Under the pieces are notes generated by a model, which was not told the origin of the DNA, made no database searches, and was given only the letters and a program-made list of their open reading frames with translations. A stretch of 64,000 nucleotides of DNA from Streptosporangium lutulentum (GTDB lineage: Bacteria; Actinomycetota; Actinomycetes; Streptosporangiales; Streptosporangiaceae), in assembly GCF_030811455.1 (NCBI RefSeq), contig NZ_JAUSQU010000001.1, positions 9,672,001 to 9,736,000 of the forward strand. Reading direction: 5' to 3'. Positions within the stretch are counted from its first letter, which is position 1. Each line of letters starts with the position of its first letter. A program made the position numbers and the translations under genes. Shown piece after piece: positions 8,716 to 16,738 of the stretch.

Positions 8716-8799
8716 ATGACCATACGTACCCCCGGTGTCGGGAGGGCCGGCTCCGTCCCGCCCGCCGACGTCGCCGGGACCGCGGAAGGACGACGATGA
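8716..8799 (+). CDS. 27-codon ORF translationally coupled to soxB
   Basis: ATG 8716 has GGGAGAAG 5 nt upstream, a good ribosome site, and the frame ends in TGA at 8797-8799, overlapping the soxB ATG (8796) as ATGA. The product would be 27 residues (MTIRTPGVGRAGSVPP...). This arrangement is what one expects of a coupled leader or a very small subunit, but it may also be the shortened relic of a longer gene; soxB is often preceded by glyA elsewhere. Composition is Gly/Arg/Thr-rich and shows no domain. Confidence 0.35.
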   Translation: MTIRTPGVGRAGSVPPADVAGTAEGRR

Positions 8800-10016
8800 G
8801 CACCGACGAGCTGCCCGAGCACCCCGACCGGTTGTGGAACAGCCCCGAGCCGAAGAGCTCCTACGACGTGGTGATCGTCGGCGGCGGCGGCCACGGCCTG
8901 GCCACCGCCTACTATCTGGCCAAGAACCACGGGATCACCGACATCGCCGTGCTGGAGAAGGGCTGGCTGGCGGGCGGAAACATGGCCCGCAACACCACGA
9001 TCATCCGATCCAACTACCTCTGGGACGAGAGCGCGGGCATCTACGAGCATTCGCTCAAGCTGTGGGAGGGACTCGAAGAGGATCTCGGTTACCCGATCCT
9101 GTTCAGCCAGCGCGGCGTGCTCAACCTCGCGCACAGCATGCAGGACGTCCGGGAGAGCGTGCGCCGCGTCAACGCCAACCGGCTCAACGGCGTCGACGCC
9201 GAGTGGCTGGGCCCCGAGGAGGTCAAGGAGGTCTGCCCGATCGTCAACGTCTCGCCCGACGTGCGCTACCCGGTGCTGGGCGCCACCTACCAGCCGCGCG
9301 CCGGGATCGCCAAGCACGACTACGTCGCCTGGGGGTTCGCCCGCGCCGCCGCGGCGATGGGCGTCGACCTGATCGAGCACTGCGAGGTCACCGGGATCGA
9401 CGTCGTCGACGGGCGGGTGCGGGCCGTACAGACCACCGGGGGCCGTATCGCGGCGGGCAAGGTCGCCCTGTGCGCGGCCGGCCACTCCTCGGTCGTGGGC
9501 CGGATGGCGGGAGTGGAGCTCCCCGTGCAGAGCCATCCCCTGCAGGCGCTGGTGTCGGAGCTGCTGGAGCCCGTGCACCCGACGGTGGTCATGTCCAACG
9601 CCGTGCACGTCTACGTCAGCCAGGCCCACAAGGGTGAGCTGGTCATGGGGGCGGGCATCGACGCCTACACCTCCTACCGGCAGCGCGGCGCGTTCCACAT
9701 CATCGAGCAGCAGATGGCGGCGGCGCTGGAGCTGTTCCCCGTCTTCGCGCGGGCGCACGTGCTGCGGACGTGGGGCGGGGTGGTGGACGTCAGCCCCGAC
9801 GCCTCGCCGGTCGTCGGGCTCACCCCGGTGGACGAGCTGTACGTCAACTGCGGGTGGGGCACCGGCGGTTTCAAGGCCACGCCGGGGGTGGGGTGGTGCT
9901 ACGCGCACACGATCGCCCACGGCGAGCCGCATCCGCTCAACGCCGCCTTCTCCCTCGAACGGTTCACCACGGGCGCGCTCGTGGACGAGCACGGCGCCGC
10001 CGCCGTGGCCCACTGA
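8796..10016 (+). CDS. soxB: Sarcosine oxidase, beta subunit
   Basis: Catalytic subunit of cytoplasmic heterotetrameric sarcosine oxidase, oxidising sarcosine to glycine while the methyl carbon goes to tetrahydrofolate and electrons to O2. 406 aa, as usual. Rossmann motif YDVVIVGGGGHGLATAYYLA at 23-42; His174 in AGIAKHDYVAWGFARA is at the position of the covalent 8alpha-histidyl FMN link; C-terminal DASPVVGLTPVDELYVNCGWGTGGFKATPG in two parts is the FAD-binding end of the family. GGAAGGA 5 nt before ATG 8796. First of the four sox genes, with a 105-nt gap before soxD. Confidence 0.95.
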   Translation: MSTDELPEHPDRLWNSPEPKSSYDVVIVGGGGHGLATAYYLAKNHGITDIAVLEKGWLAGGNMARNTTIIRSNYLWDESAGIYEHSLKLWEGLEEDLGYPILFSQRGVLNLAHSMQDVRESVRRVNANRLNGVDAEWLGPEEVKEVCPIVNVSPDVRYPVLGATYQPRAGIAKHDYVAWGFARAAAAMGVDLIEHCEVTGIDVVDGRVRAVQTTGGRIAAGKVALCAAGHSSVVGRMAGVELPVQSHPLQALVSELLEPVHPTVVMSNAVHVYVSQAHKGELVMGAGIDAYTSYRQRGAFHIIEQQMAAALELFPVFARAHVLRTWGGVVDVSPDASPVVGLTPVDELYVNCGWGTGGFKATPGVGWCYAHTIAHGEPHPLNAAFSLERFTTGALVDEHGAAAVAH

Positions 10017-10120
10017 CCGGCCATGCGCCGATCAGCTCACCGATCAGCTCACCGGCCGACCGCCGAGCAGCCCGCAGACACCAGCCCACCGAACGACTCC
10101 TTCGAAGGAGAGGCCGCCCG

Positions 10121-10399
10121 ATGCTGCTGATCCCCTGCCCGTGGTGCGGGCCTCGCGACGAGGCCGAGTTCCACTACGGCGGGCAGGCGCACGTCGCCTA
10201 TCCCGACGATCCCGCCGCGCTCTCCGACACCGAATGGGCCCGTTACCTGTTCTTCCGTGACAACCCCAAGGGGCCGTTCGCCGAACGGTGGAACCACACG
10301 GCCGCCTGCCGCCGCTGGTTCAACGTGGTCAGGGACACGGCCACCAACGAGATCCACGCCGTCTACCGCACGGGTGAGACAAGGCCGGTGAGCGCGTGA
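10121..10399 (+). CDS. soxD: Sarcosine oxidase, delta subunit
   Basis: 92-aa zinc-binding subunit that stabilises the heterotetramer and sits over the folate side. All four zinc ligands known from structures of the enzyme are visible at the expected numbers: Cys6 and Cys9 in IPCPWCG, His59 and Cys63 in WNHTAACRRWF. GAAGGAGAGG lies just upstream of ATG 10121. Its TGA overlaps the GTG of soxA (GTGA at 10396-10399), so soxA is translated by coupling. Confidence 0.95.
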   Translation: MLLIPCPWCGPRDEAEFHYGGQAHVAYPDDPAALSDTEWARYLFFRDNPKGPFAERWNHTAACRRWFNVVRDTATNEIHAVYRTGETRPVSA

Positions 10400-13281
10400 A
10401 CTCCCAGCCGTTCCGCAGGGACACCCACCGGGGCGAGGTGCTGCGGTTCCGGTTCGACGGCCGGGACCTCGAAGGGTGCCGGGGTGACACGCTCGCCTCC
10501 GCCCTGCTCGCCAACGGCGTGCGCACGGTGGCGACGAGCGTCGGGCTGGGCCGTCCCCGGGGCGTCTTCGCCGCGTGGACCGAGGAGCCCAGCGCGATCG
10601 TTCAGATCGAACACCCCTTTCCCGAGCCGATGCTGCAGGCCACCACCGTCGAGCTGTACGACGGGCTGGTCGCCAGGGGCCTGCGGGGAAAGGGAAGGCT
10701 GAGCGACGAGCCCGACCCGGCGCGCTACGACGCCGTCCACGCCCACTGCGACGTGCTGGTGGTCGGGGCGGGGCCGGCCGGGCTCCGCGCGGCGCTGTCC
10801 GCCGCCGCCTCGGGAGCCCGGGTGATCCTCGCAGACGACCGGCCGGCGGCCGGCGGCTGCCTCCTGGACACCACCGAGACGATCGACGGCGTTTCCGGGG
10901 CCGGCTGGGCCGCCGCGGCACTGGCCGAGCTGGAGAGCCGCCCCGAGGCGCTGGTGCTCAGGCGCACCAGCGTGTTCGGCTACTACGACGACAACTACCT
11001 GGTCGCGGTGGAGCGCCGGGGGGAGCGGGCCTACTCCCGCGAGCGGGTCTGGCGTATCCGCGCCCGCCGCGTCGTGCTGGCGACCGGCGCGCACGAGCGG
11101 TCGATCGCCTTCGCCGACAACGACCGGCCGGGGGTCATGCTCGCCGGGGCCGCCCGCGCCTACGCCAACAGGTACGGAGTCCTGCCCGGACGCCGGGCCG
11201 TGGTGTTCACGACCAACGACAGCGCCTACGCCGCGGCCCGCGACCTGGCGGACGCCGGCGTCGAGATCGCCGCCGTCGTCGACGCACGGCCGGGCGGCGG
11301 CCGGGGGTGGGACGGTTCCGAGGTGCTCGCCGGGCACGTCGTCACCGGGGTGGGCGGGCAGGACGCCGTCACCTCGGTGACCGTTTCCAGGCGTGACGCC
11401 TCCGGGGGCGGCGCGGGGTCCGGGCGCGAGATCGAGGCCGACCTCCTGCTCGTCTCGGGCGGCTGGAACCCCGTGGTCCACCTGTTCGGCCAGGCGGGGG
11501 GCAGGCTCCGCTACGACGAGGAGCTCGGCACGTTCGTTCCCGGAGCCGTCCGCCAGGCGGTGGAGGTGGCGGGGGCCGCGCGAGGGGTGTTCACCCTGGA
11601 GGGCTGCCTCGCCGACGGGGCCGAGGCCGGAGACCGCGCGGCGAAGGCGGCAGGCTTCCGTCCCGCCCCGCCCGGACCGGTCTCCGATACGGCCCGGCCC
11701 GCGCCGGTTGCCCGGGGCGCCGTTTCCCAGGCCGATGTTCCCCGGGCCGATGTTCCCCGGGCCGCTGTTCCCCGGGCCGAGACCGTCGCGGCGCTCCCCG
11801 CGGAGCACGTGTGGCTCGTGCCCGCCGACGACTACCGGAGCCACTTCGTCGACCTGCAACGGGACGTCACCGTCGCCGACGTCATGCGCGCGACCGGCGC
11901 AGGGCTGCGCTCGGTCGAGCACGTCAAGCGCTACACCACGGCCGGGACGGCCCATGACCAGGGCAAGACCTCGGGGGTGCTGACCAGCGGGATCGTCGCG
12001 CACGCCCTCGGAGTGGACGTCGCCGAACTCGGCACCACCACCTTCCGGGCCCCGTACGTCCCGGTCTCCTTCGCCACCCTCGCCGGGCGTGACAGGGGGG
12101 CGCTGCACGACCCCGTCCGGGTCACCTCGCTGCACGAGTGGCACGTGGCGCGGGGCGCGCCGTTCGAGAACGTCGGGCAGTGGAAGCGCCCCTGGTACTA
12201 CCCCCGGCCGGGCGAGGACATGGAGACCGCGGTCCTGCGGGAGTGCGCGGCCGTACGCGAGGGTGCGGGGGCGATGGACGCCTCCACACTGGGCAAGATC
12301 GACGTCCAGGGGCCGGACGCCGCCGAGCTGCTGGACCGGCTCTACACCAACCTGATGAGCACGCTGAAGGTGGGCGCGATCCGCTACGGCGTGATGTGCC
12401 GCCCCGACGGGATGGTCTTCGACGACGGGACGGTGATCCGCCTGGCGGAGGACCGGTTCCTGCTGACCACGACCACGGGCAACGCCGCCGCCGTCCTGGA
12501 CTGGATGGAGGAGTGGCTGCAGACGGAGTGGCCGTCCCTGAAGGTGTACTGCACCTCCGTCACCGAGCAGTGGGCGACGGTGGCGCTCGCGGGACCGGAT
12601 TCCCGGGACGTGCTGGCCGGGCTCGCCCCCGGACTGGCCGTCGGCAACGAGAGCTTCCCGTTCATGACGTGGCGCGACGCCCGGGTGGCGGGAATCGAGG
12701 CCCGGGTGTGCCGGATCAGTTTCTCCGGAGAGCTGGCCTACGAGATCAACGTCAGCGCCTGGGACGGGCTCGCCCTGTGGGAGGCCGTCCAGGCGACCGG
12801 CGTGGTCACACCGTACGGAACCGAGACCATGCACGTGCTGCGGGCGGAGAAGGGCTATCCCATCGTCGGCCAGGACACCGACGGCACGGTCACCCCCGCC
12901 GACCTGGGCATGGACTGGGTGGTGTCCAGGAAGAAGGCCGACTTCCTCGGCAAGCGGTCCTACACCCGCGCCGGCAACCTCAGGCCCGACCGCAAGCACC
13001 TGGTCGGCCTGCTGCCGGTCGACGAGGACCGGCTGCTGCCCGAGGGGGCCCACCTGGTGGCCGCTTCCGTACTGCCCGAGCCGCCGGTGCCGACGCTCGG
13101 CCACGTCACCTCCAGCTACCGCAGCGCGGCGCTGGGCCGGACCTTCGCCCTCGCCCTCGTCAGCGGCGGGCGCGAGCGCCTCGGCGAGCGGCTCCACGTG
13201 CCGGTCGGGGACGAGATGATCCCCGTCACGGTCACCCGTCATGTTCTCTACGACCCCGAAGGAGCGCGCCGCGATGGTTGA
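10396..13281 (+). CDS. soxA: Sarcosine oxidase, alpha subunit
   Basis: 961-aa subunit carrying NAD and the folate site. N-terminal ferredoxin-like fold (about 10-100, GRDLEGCRGDTLASALLANG) without the full iron-sulfur Cys set; NAD-binding Rossmann region with CDVLVVGAGPAGLRAALSAA near 118; GcvT-type folate domain over the last 370 residues (MDASTLGKIDVQGPDA, SFSGELAYEINVSAWDG, LRAEKGYPIVGQDTDGT). GTG start overlaps the soxD stop. Residues about 438-462 form five 5-residue repeats absent from the family as I know it, in the hinge between the NAD and folate parts. The stop lies inside the first codons of soxG (8-nt overlap). Confidence 0.95.
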   Translation: MNSQPFRRDTHRGEVLRFRFDGRDLEGCRGDTLASALLANGVRTVATSVGLGRPRGVFAAWTEEPSAIVQIEHPFPEPMLQATTVELYDGLVARGLRGKGRLSDEPDPARYDAVHAHCDVLVVGAGPAGLRAALSAAASGARVILADDRPAAGGCLLDTTETIDGVSGAGWAAAALAELESRPEALVLRRTSVFGYYDDNYLVAVERRGERAYSRERVWRIRARRVVLATGAHERSIAFADNDRPGVMLAGAARAYANRYGVLPGRRAVVFTTNDSAYAAARDLADAGVEIAAVVDARPGGGRGWDGSEVLAGHVVTGVGGQDAVTSVTVSRRDASGGGAGSGREIEADLLLVSGGWNPVVHLFGQAGGRLRYDEELGTFVPGAVRQAVEVAGAARGVFTLEGCLADGAEAGDRAAKAAGFRPAPPGPVSDTARPAPVARGAVSQADVPRADVPRAAVPRAETVAALPAEHVWLVPADDYRSHFVDLQRDVTVADVMRATGAGLRSVEHVKRYTTAGTAHDQGKTSGVLTSGIVAHALGVDVAELGTTTFRAPYVPVSFATLAGRDRGALHDPVRVTSLHEWHVARGAPFENVGQWKRPWYYPRPGEDMETAVLRECAAVREGAGAMDASTLGKIDVQGPDAAELLDRLYTNLMSTLKVGAIRYGVMCRPDGMVFDDGTVIRLAEDRFLLTTTTGNAAAVLDWMEEWLQTEWPSLKVYCTSVTEQWATVALAGPDSRDVLAGLAPGLAVGNESFPFMTWRDARVAGIEARVCRISFSGELAYEINVSAWDGLALWEAVQATGVVTPYGTETMHVLRAEKGYPIVGQDTDGTVTPADLGMDWVVSRKKADFLGKRSYTRAGNLRPDRKHLVGLLPVDEDRLLPEGAHLVAASVLPEPPVPTLGHVTSSYRSAALGRTFALALVSGGRERLGERLHVPVGDEMIPVTVTRHVLYDPEGARRDG
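11707..11781 (+). repeat. Five in-frame 15-bp repeats within soxA
   Basis: Units at 11707, 11722, 11737, 11752 and 11767, consensus GTTCCCCGGGCCGAT. Translated: VARGA, VSQAD, VPRAD, VPRAA, VPRAE. A multiple-of-three minisatellite that keeps the frame and should form a flexible Pro/Ala/Arg linker. Confidence 0.9.
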
Positions 13282-13855
13282 GCCGGCTGCCGTGCGACAG
13301 AGCCCGCTGACTCGGTTCGAACCGGTGTCGAGCAGGGACCTGCGCATGGCGGAGATGCCGTTCCTCACGCAGGTCAACCTGCGGGTGGACCCCGAGAGCC
13401 GCGCCGTCGCCGAGATCGGCCTCGCCCTCGGGGCGCCGCTTCCCACCGAACCGAACACGTACGCGAGCGCGGACGTCGACGTGCTGTGGCTCGGCCCCGA
13501 CGAATGGCTGGTCGTCGGGGAGGCGGACGAGGTCGGCGACGCGTACGAGGTGGAGGCCCGGTTGCGGTCCGCGGCCGGAACGGAGCACGTCGGGATCACC
13601 GACGTCTCGGCCCAGCGGACGGCGCTGCTCGTGGCCGGGCCCAGGGCGCGCGACCTGCTGGCCCACGGCTGCGCCCTCGATCTGCACCCCAGGGTGTTCG
13701 GGCCCGGCCGGTGCGCCCAGACCCTGCTGGCCCGGGCCCAGATCCTGCTCGTCGCCCACGAGGGCGACGAGTTCGTGATCTTCGTGCGCTCGTCGTTCGC
13801 CGGCTACCTCGCCGCCTGGCTCCTCGACGCCGCGGCCGAGTATCTCGTCGAATGA
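13274..13855 (+). CDS. soxG: Sarcosine oxidase, gamma subunit
   Basis: 193 aa. The gamma subunit resembles a shortened GcvT fold and contacts the alpha subunit folate domain. Seen: SPLTRFEPVSSRDLRMAEMPFLTQVNLR in the N-terminal part, VLWLGPDEWLVVGE and VGITDVSAQRTALLVAGPRARDLL in segments, ALDLHPRVFGPGRCAQTLLA, and the C-terminal FVRSSFAGYLAAWLLDAA, all matching SoxG. ATG 13274 precedes the soxA stop (13279-13281). End of the sox operon; a hairpin follows at 13922. Confidence 0.93.
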   Translation: MVEPAAVRQSPLTRFEPVSSRDLRMAEMPFLTQVNLRVDPESRAVAEIGLALGAPLPTEPNTYASADVDVLWLGPDEWLVVGEADEVGDAYEVEARLRSAAGTEHVGITDVSAQRTALLVAGPRARDLLAHGCALDLHPRVFGPGRCAQTLLARAQILLVAHEGDEFVIFVRSSFAGYLAAWLLDAAAEYLVE

Positions 13856-13921
13856 CGTAGGGCCTTGCTTCGGCGTCATGGGGACCGTGACCGCCCTCGG
13901 TGCATCGGACATTCCCATTGC

Positions 13922-13938
13922 CGAGATCGCCGATCTCG
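13922..13938. terminator. Short hairpin after soxG
   Basis: CGAGATC-gcc-GATCTCG, 7-bp arms, between soxG and the converging aldo/keto reductase remnant. Probably a terminator for the sox operon. Confidence 0.4.
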
Positions 13939-13952
13939 ATGAAGTAAGCCGG

Positions 13953-14121
13953 TCAGCGGCGGCGGAGGCGCTTGTCTCCGATCGCGGGTGACGCGGCGAG
14001 GTGGTTGTCCGCCGGGTTGATCTCGGTGCCGGGAGGCACGATCTCGTCGATCCGGTCGAGCACGTCCTCGCTCAGCTCCACGCCGGCGGTCTCGTTCGTC
14101 GAGGACGAGATCCATGAACCG
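13953..14121 (-). pseudogene. Aldo/keto reductase, C-terminal remnant
   Basis: Read on the minus strand, the last 55 or so codons before TGA (13955-13953) give ETAGVELSEDVLDRIDEIV, then PPGTEINPADN and ending DKRLRRR, the C-terminus of an actinobacterial aldo/keto reductase. Upstream the similarity stops at about 14121, and no start codon or NADPH-binding part exists; a large hairpin begins at 14126 and a different gene at 14218. So this is the broken end of a deleted gene. The plus-strand ORF over the same bases is its shadow. Confidence 0.65.
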
Positions 14122-14125
14122 GCCT

Positions 14126-14168
14126 CCACCAAAATCTGGTTTTTCCCTGAAAAAACCTAGTTTGGTGG
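14126..14168. repeat. 43-bp imperfect inverted repeat
   Basis: 19-bp arms (14126-14144, 14150-14168) matching at 16 of 19 positions around a CCCTG centre: CCACCAAA...TTTTT and its complement. Very AT-rich for the region. It abuts the end of the aldo/keto reductase remnant and lies 49 nt before the GH71 start, so it may be a terminator, an operator for GH71, or a scar of the event that removed the reductase. Confidence 0.65.
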
Positions 14169-14217
14169 CATATTGCGTTCCATGATTTTTAAGGGAACCC
14201 CCTTAGTGGCTGGTCCA

Positions 14218-16161
14218 ATGAAAAAGATCTTAACTATCCTCACGGCCGTCGCACTCGCCGGCACGGTAAGCGCGCCCTCGGAGGCGTTGAGCACGAAGGC
14301 CGCCGTCGAGAAGATCACGGTGGCGGCCGCCGCCGACGTCTATGTCAGCCAGGCGAGCCCCACCCGGAACCATGCCGACTACACGTGGCTGTCCGTGTGC
14401 CCGAAGGCCTGTGACGGGGTCGCCGACTCCGAACGGCGCGCCCTGCTCCGGTTCGACGTCGCCGGTGTTCCCTCCGGTGCGACGGATGTCACGATGGCGC
14501 TGGAGCTCCAGCCCGCGCGGTCAACCGGTACGACCGTGGCGGTGCACCAGGTCACCGCGGCATGGGAGGTCGCCTCCACGTCGTGGACCAAGCAGCCGGC
14601 GCTCGGGTCGACGATCGCCGAACGGACCGGCTTCACCAGCGGTGAGGTGGCTCGGCTCGACGTCTCGTCCGCGTTCGACGGGAACGGCGACTACTCCTTC
14701 GGCCTGACGGCGTCGGCGGGCGCCCAGGCGGTCCTGCACTCCTCCCGCGCGCCGGGCGGCATGGGTCCGCGTCTCGTGATCTCCTACACCGAGGCACCGG
14801 TGGTCGCGGAAGGGCCGCTGCCGTTCGACCTGCCCTCCGTCCAGGCACTGCGTGCCTCGCCGAAGAAGGTGTTCGCGCACTACTTCACGCCCTATCCCAC
14901 CTCCTTCGACAACAAGGCGGAGAGCGAGGACTACTACACCAGGAACTACCTCAACCCCGCCGGGGAGTCGGGCAAGCACATCGCGTACGGCGGGCTGCTC
15001 CGCGACCGTCCGCTTCCGCGGGCCCCGCTGTCCGGCAACTGGCAGCTGGCGGACATGGAGACGGAGGTGCGAACCGCCAGGGCCGCGGGCATCGACGGCT
15101 TCACTCTGGACATCCTCTCGCTGACCAGCCAGAACTGGACGCGGGCCAAGCTGCTGATCGAGGCCGCGGAGAACGTCGACCCGGGCTTCAGCATCGTCCT
15201 CATGCCTGACATGACGTCGCTGAAGGCCGACGCCGCCACCCTCGCCACGTCGATGGCCGAGCTGGCCGAGTCGGACTCGGCCTACCGCCTGGGTGACGGG
15301 AGCCTGGTCATCTCGCCGTTCAAGGCCGAGAACCAGACCGCTGCCTGGTGGACGGGCTTCATCAACGAGATGCAGCAGGCACACGGCATCAAGGTGGCGC
15401 TGGTCCCGGTTTTCCTGAACTTCGCCGCCAACTACAAGGCCTTCGCCCCGATCAGCCATGGCTTCTCCAACTGGGGTAACCGCAGTCCCAACCAGCAGTC
15501 GGGCATCGCCGGCAACATCAAGGCGTCCCACGATCTCGGCAAGATCTGGATGCAGCCCGTGGCCATTCAGGACGAGCGGCCCAACCAGGGCATCTACGAC
15601 GAGGCGAACAACACCGAGAACCTCCGGGTCACCTGGGAAAACGCCATCTCCGGCGGGACCGACTGGGTCCAGCTCACCACGTGGAACGACTTCTCTGAGG
15701 GGACGCAGTTCGTGCCGTCCGCGCACAACGGCGGCGCCTACCTCGACATCTCGTCGTACTACCTGACCAAGCTGAAGACCGGGGCGTCTCCGCCGATCGT
15801 CCGTGACACCGTCTACCTCACCCACCGGGTCCAGATGGCGGCCGCGCGTCCCACGTCCGGCACGCAGACCAAATTCATGACTCCGCGTTCCGGTGCGAGC
15901 ACGCCCCGCGACACCGTGGAGATCCTGTCCTTCCTCACCGGGGCGGCCACGGTCAAGGCGTCGATCGGGGGCACCGTCCAGAGCCAGCAGGCTCCGGCCG
16001 GAGTGAGCGCCCAGCAGTATCCGCTGAAGTACGGCACCAACAGCGTGTCCGTGACACGTGGCGGCGCGACGACCGCCGAGGTCGCCTCGCCGTTCGAGGT
16101 CCGCCAGAACTTCTCGGTGCAGGACCTGCAGTACAACGCCGTGAGCAGCGGCCGCAGGTAG
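14218..16161 (+). CDS. Secreted GH71 alpha-1,3-glucanase (mutanase) with N-terminal DNRLRE domain
   Basis: 647-aa exported enzyme expected to cut alpha-1,3-glucan of fungal walls or bacterial biofilm. Residues 1-25 form a signal peptide (MKKILTILTAVALAGTVSA). About 35-195 is a DNRLRE/beta-sandwich domain (ADVYVSQASPTRNHADYTWL, LRFDVAGVPSGATDVTMALE). About 215-530 is the GH71 barrel: KVFAHYFTPYPTSFDNK, AAGIDGFTLDILSL, FSIVLMPDMTSL, WVQLTTWNDFSEGTQF. The last 100 residues look like an Ig-type beta domain. ATG 14218 was taken because the signal peptide begins there; TTG 14173 and ATG 14182 are in frame. No good ribosome site was found. Confidence 0.85.
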   Translation: MKKILTILTAVALAGTVSAPSEALSTKAAVEKITVAAAADVYVSQASPTRNHADYTWLSVCPKACDGVADSERRALLRFDVAGVPSGATDVTMALELQPARSTGTTVAVHQVTAAWEVASTSWTKQPALGSTIAERTGFTSGEVARLDVSSAFDGNGDYSFGLTASAGAQAVLHSSRAPGGMGPRLVISYTEAPVVAEGPLPFDLPSVQALRASPKKVFAHYFTPYPTSFDNKAESEDYYTRNYLNPAGESGKHIAYGGLLRDRPLPRAPLSGNWQLADMETEVRTARAAGIDGFTLDILSLTSQNWTRAKLLIEAAENVDPGFSIVLMPDMTSLKADAATLATSMAELAESDSAYRLGDGSLVISPFKAENQTAAWWTGFINEMQQAHGIKVALVPVFLNFAANYKAFAPISHGFSNWGNRSPNQQSGIAGNIKASHDLGKIWMQPVAIQDERPNQGIYDEANNTENLRVTWENAISGGTDWVQLTTWNDFSEGTQFVPSAHNGGAYLDISSYYLTKLKTGASPPIVRDTVYLTHRVQMAAARPTSGTQTKFMTPRSGASTPRDTVEILSFLTGAATVKASIGGTVQSQQAPAGVSAQQYPLKYGTNSVSVTRGGATTAEVASPFEVRQNFSVQDLQYNAVSSGRR

Positions 16162-16187
16162 TCCCTCGCCGGCAGGCGACGACAGGC

Positions 16188-16233
16188 GACACGGCCGTCC
16201 GCGAGCACATCCGGGAGCGTGGACGGCCGTGTC
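16188..16233. terminator. Terminator after GH71 gene
   Basis: Perfect 13-bp arms GACACGGCCGTCC (16188-16200) and GGACGGCCGTGTC (16221-16233) with a 20-nt loop, 27 nt after the stop. Confidence 0.75.
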
Positions 16234-16531
16234 CGGGGTCGTAGGGCGCCTCGCTGATCGTCTATGAGGACGGAGCTCGTCTTCATGCGATTCGGCGGCT
16301 CGCCACCTCGCTCGGCCGGACCCGAGGGAAAGGTTCCTCTACGGCCTCAACGGGCTCCTGAAGGCCGGCCGTCACAGAAAAGTAGTCCGGGATCGCTGAA
16401 AGCACCGGGGTGGAGTCACCCGGTGTGCTACCCCTGCCGATCCGCCTCGGGCCTCTGGCCACGGGATGCGCGAGGGGTCTGCTTCGGCCCTTCCGCGCCC
16501 AGAGGGCGGCGGTGGGCGGCATGTTTGGTTT
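16234..16531. other. Intergenic, no gene seen
   Basis: Between convergent transcription units. Apart from a near-palindrome CACCGGGGTG...CACCCGGTG around 16405-16430 I see no ribosome site with a following ORF, and the ORFs in all frames have no recognisable product. Confidence 0.4.
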
Positions 16532-16657
16532 TCAGGCAGGCAGGAGACCTCCGCGCCGGGCCATCGAGACGGCGAGAGACTGCACGATGCGCATGACGAG
16601 CGCCTCCAGCAGAAGGAAGACCGCCTTGGCGAGAACCGAGGACAGGAATCCAGACAT
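16532..16657 (-). CDS. 41-aa hydrophobic small protein
   Basis: Minus-strand ATG at 16657 is preceded by GTGAGG 5 nt upstream. The product (MSGFLSSVLAKAVFLLLEAL, then VMRIVQSLAV, ending LLPA) is one amphipathic-to-hydrophobic helix with Arg/Lys flanks, like a small membrane or peripheral protein. It lies 81 nt after the P-type ATPase stop on the same strand and may be the last gene of that operon. Family unknown to me; a chance ORF cannot be excluded, but composition and ribosome site favour a gene. Confidence 0.5.
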   Translation of the reverse strand: MSGFLSSVLAKAVFLLLEALVMRIVQSLAVSMARRGGLLPA

Positions 16658-16738
16658 AACAACCTCACGTAGAGAAATGGTCTCTTAGTGGGATGTTCTA
16701 GCAGTAAGTTGTATAAACCGGCTAGTCATGGTTGCCAA

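Noticed and set aside
5823..13599. Very long minus-strand ORFs (783, 588 and 1078 codons) opposite the flavoprotein and sox genes
   Set aside because: They are Arg/Gly/His/Val-rich antisense frames created by high third-position G+C; the plus-strand genes have complete catalytic motifs and ribosome sites.
13972..14160. 62-codon plus-strand ORF
   Set aside because: Opposite the aldo/keto reductase remnant, whose minus-strand translation gives a recognisable protein end.
14126..14168. Terminal inverted repeat of an insertion sequence
   Set aside because: No transposase gene or second copy of the ends in the window; treated as a hairpin of uncertain role.
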